Source: Platycnemis pennipes
Taxonomy: Eukaryota; Arthropoda; Insecta; Odonata; Platycnemididae
Assembly: GCA_933228895.1 (NCBI GenBank)
Contig: OW121847.1
Location: forward strand, 940,001 to 1,004,000
Length of the DNA: 64,000 bases
Direction: 5' to 3'
Below, in pieces: positions 62,854-64,000 of the stretch. Made by a program: the position numbers and the translations under genes. Position 1 is the stretch's first letter; every line of letters starts with the position of its first letter. The notes below the pieces were generated by a model. That model had not been told where the DNA came from and did no database searches. It was given only the letters and a program-made list of their open reading frames with translations.

Positions 62854-63955
62854 ATGTATCTAACGCATGATGCATATTTATCGATGAACGTACGCTCTGG
62901 AATATCAAAATATGCACTGAAGTGGAAGCAGATGGGTGAGAGATATTGGACCACAACTGCTGAAGAAATTGAAGCTATTATTGAACTAATACTTGCAAGA
63001 GGAGCATATGATTGTGGTTCACTAGATTATGATATGCTATGATCTAGTGATTAGCAGGCGTTTTTCCCTCAGGCGATGCCACGAAACATGTATGCAGCTC
63101 ATGCAGTACCTAAGTTTCGATGTTCTCGGGACAAGATCTCAGCTTCTCAATGCAGATAAATTTGCATTGGTGTTCGAAATATGGAGCAATTTTGTGGGAA
63201 ACTGTATAGCCTGCTATAGTCCTAGTGAATACCTATCCTTGAACGAGCAGCTTTTTCCAACTAAAGGTAGGTGTAGATTCACTCAATGCATGATCATATG
63301 CATAAAAATAAACCAGACAAATTTGGAATCAAGTTCTGGGTTAGCAGATGTAAATTCCATCAGGTTAGCAGATGTAAATTCCGAATATTTATGCAATGGG
63401 TTTCTATATCTGAAGAAATATAATCCTCCCAACGAAAGTCTCCTTGACAATGTTGTTTTACGCTTATTACGTTCGGACATAGTACCTTAGTTCAGGACAA
63501 GACGTCACGGCAGATAGTGATTTCATGTAAATGAATTTGACGAAAAACTAAACGAAATTAGCATTGATATTGTTGGCACAATGAAAAGAATCAGGCGTGG
63601 AGTCCCCGAAAAGTTCAAACACAACTCCCCTAGATTTAGCTGCAATTAACGCATGAGTGATATAGAAAGAGATCACCTCACCAAACATCAGCTGCCATAA
63701 ATTTATTTTGAATTTAACTGAAGAACTGCGTAGCGAGTATATCAAGTCACAGCCGGGACCATCTCATTTCATTTCAGATACAAGAAATTAGAAATAGACA
63801 TCATTGTCAGGTAAAAAATTGAAACGAAACAAAACTATATAAAATGTTCAATATGCCAAAAATATACGTACGGAAAATGCACAGAATCTTACGAAAAGAA
63901 AATGAAAAACTTATAATATGTGTTCCGTGTCGTGAAAATAAAGTTAAGTGCGGTA
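62854..63955 (+). pseudogene. piggyBac-type transposase, decayed
   Basis: Frames, in order: ARGAYDCGSLDY; VISRRFSLRRCHETCMQLMQYLSFDV; NADKFALVFEIWSNFVGNC; YSPSEYLSLNEQLFPTKGRC; ADVNS repeated; EYLCNGFLYLKKY; then about 63550 ISIDIVGTMKRIRRGVPEKF and about 63859 CSICQKYTYGKC, the C-terminal cysteine-rich finger. This matches the piggyBac layout. In the YxPGxxLxIDEQL-type block the first catalytic aspartate is replaced by Asn (LNEQL). The ADV block that should hold the second aspartate is duplicated by a 24-bp repeat. Several stops and frameshifts separate the parts. The element continues beyond, or ends near, the window edge. Confidence 0.88.
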
Positions 63956-64000
63956 GAGCTGGTATTCCATAGCTATATACATGGTTATATGCTGTTACCT

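Overview
The window looks like a repeat-rich stretch of an animal genome, most likely an arthropod and probably an insect. The reasons are the transposon families present (Transib, Penelope-like, Copia primed by an internal piece of initiator tRNA-Met, Ty3/gypsy, CR1/Jockey-type LINEs, mariner, hAT, piggyBac, PIF/Harbinger), AT-rich spacers, GT-AG introns and (TA)n tracts. The species cannot be named from the sequence. I see no host gene I can defend; almost everything recognisable is a mobile element or its remains, often nested.

Layout. 1-4.2 kb: a foldback element with long inverted arms, split by a PIF/Harbinger-like element that keeps a Myb-like DNA-binding exon. 6.1-7.2 kb: a gypsy-type gag and the 3' tail of a LINE. 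7.2-18 kb: a degenerate Transib transposase split first by a young, intact Copia element (7969-12901, TSD GATTT) and again by a 4.6-kb long-inverted-repeat element with a LINE piece inside (flanking GTAC). 19.2-21.6 kb: a two-exon gene joining a Mutator-like DDE transposase region to a YqaJ / lambda-exonuclease-like nuclease, with one frameshift; a second YqaJ fragment lies at 28.6-29.0 kb. 22.4-23.6 kb: LINE reverse-transcriptase debris. 25.9-28.4 kb: a hAT-like inverted-repeat element with nested repeats and a near-perfect 200-bp hairpin. 29.2-37.3 kb: a Penelope-like cluster with one intact 944-residue reverse transcriptase/GIY-YIG protein, two truncated copies head to head, and a small palindrome, separated by (TA)n. 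37.3-40.9 kb: a complete copy of the foldback element of the left edge, built from ~120-bp units that carry AGGTCAAAGGTCA nuclear-receptor-type sites. 41.9-50.9 kb: a Ty3/gypsy element whose 5' LTR is split by a full-length Transib (41984-46048) with 5-bp TSD CGGCG, a CACAGTG terminus like the V(D)J heptamer, and a RAG1-core-like transposase broken by a single TAG. 52-61 kb: an 8.7-kb interval bounded by identical 389-bp inverted repeats, containing a SINE, a mariner remnant and a hAT remnant. 62-64 kb: a decayed piggyBac.

Relations among parts. The nesting gives an order of events: Copia and the GTAC-flanked element are younger than the 7.2-kb Transib, Transib 2 is younger than the gypsy LTR it splits, and the hAT lies at the 3' end of the mariner. 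The Copia element (two LTR differences), the intact Penelope-like protein and the near-complete Transib are the youngest, most functional-looking parts. The most unusual coding unit is the transposase-nuclease fusion at 19.2-21.6 kb; the clearest complete system is the Transib at 42-46 kb.
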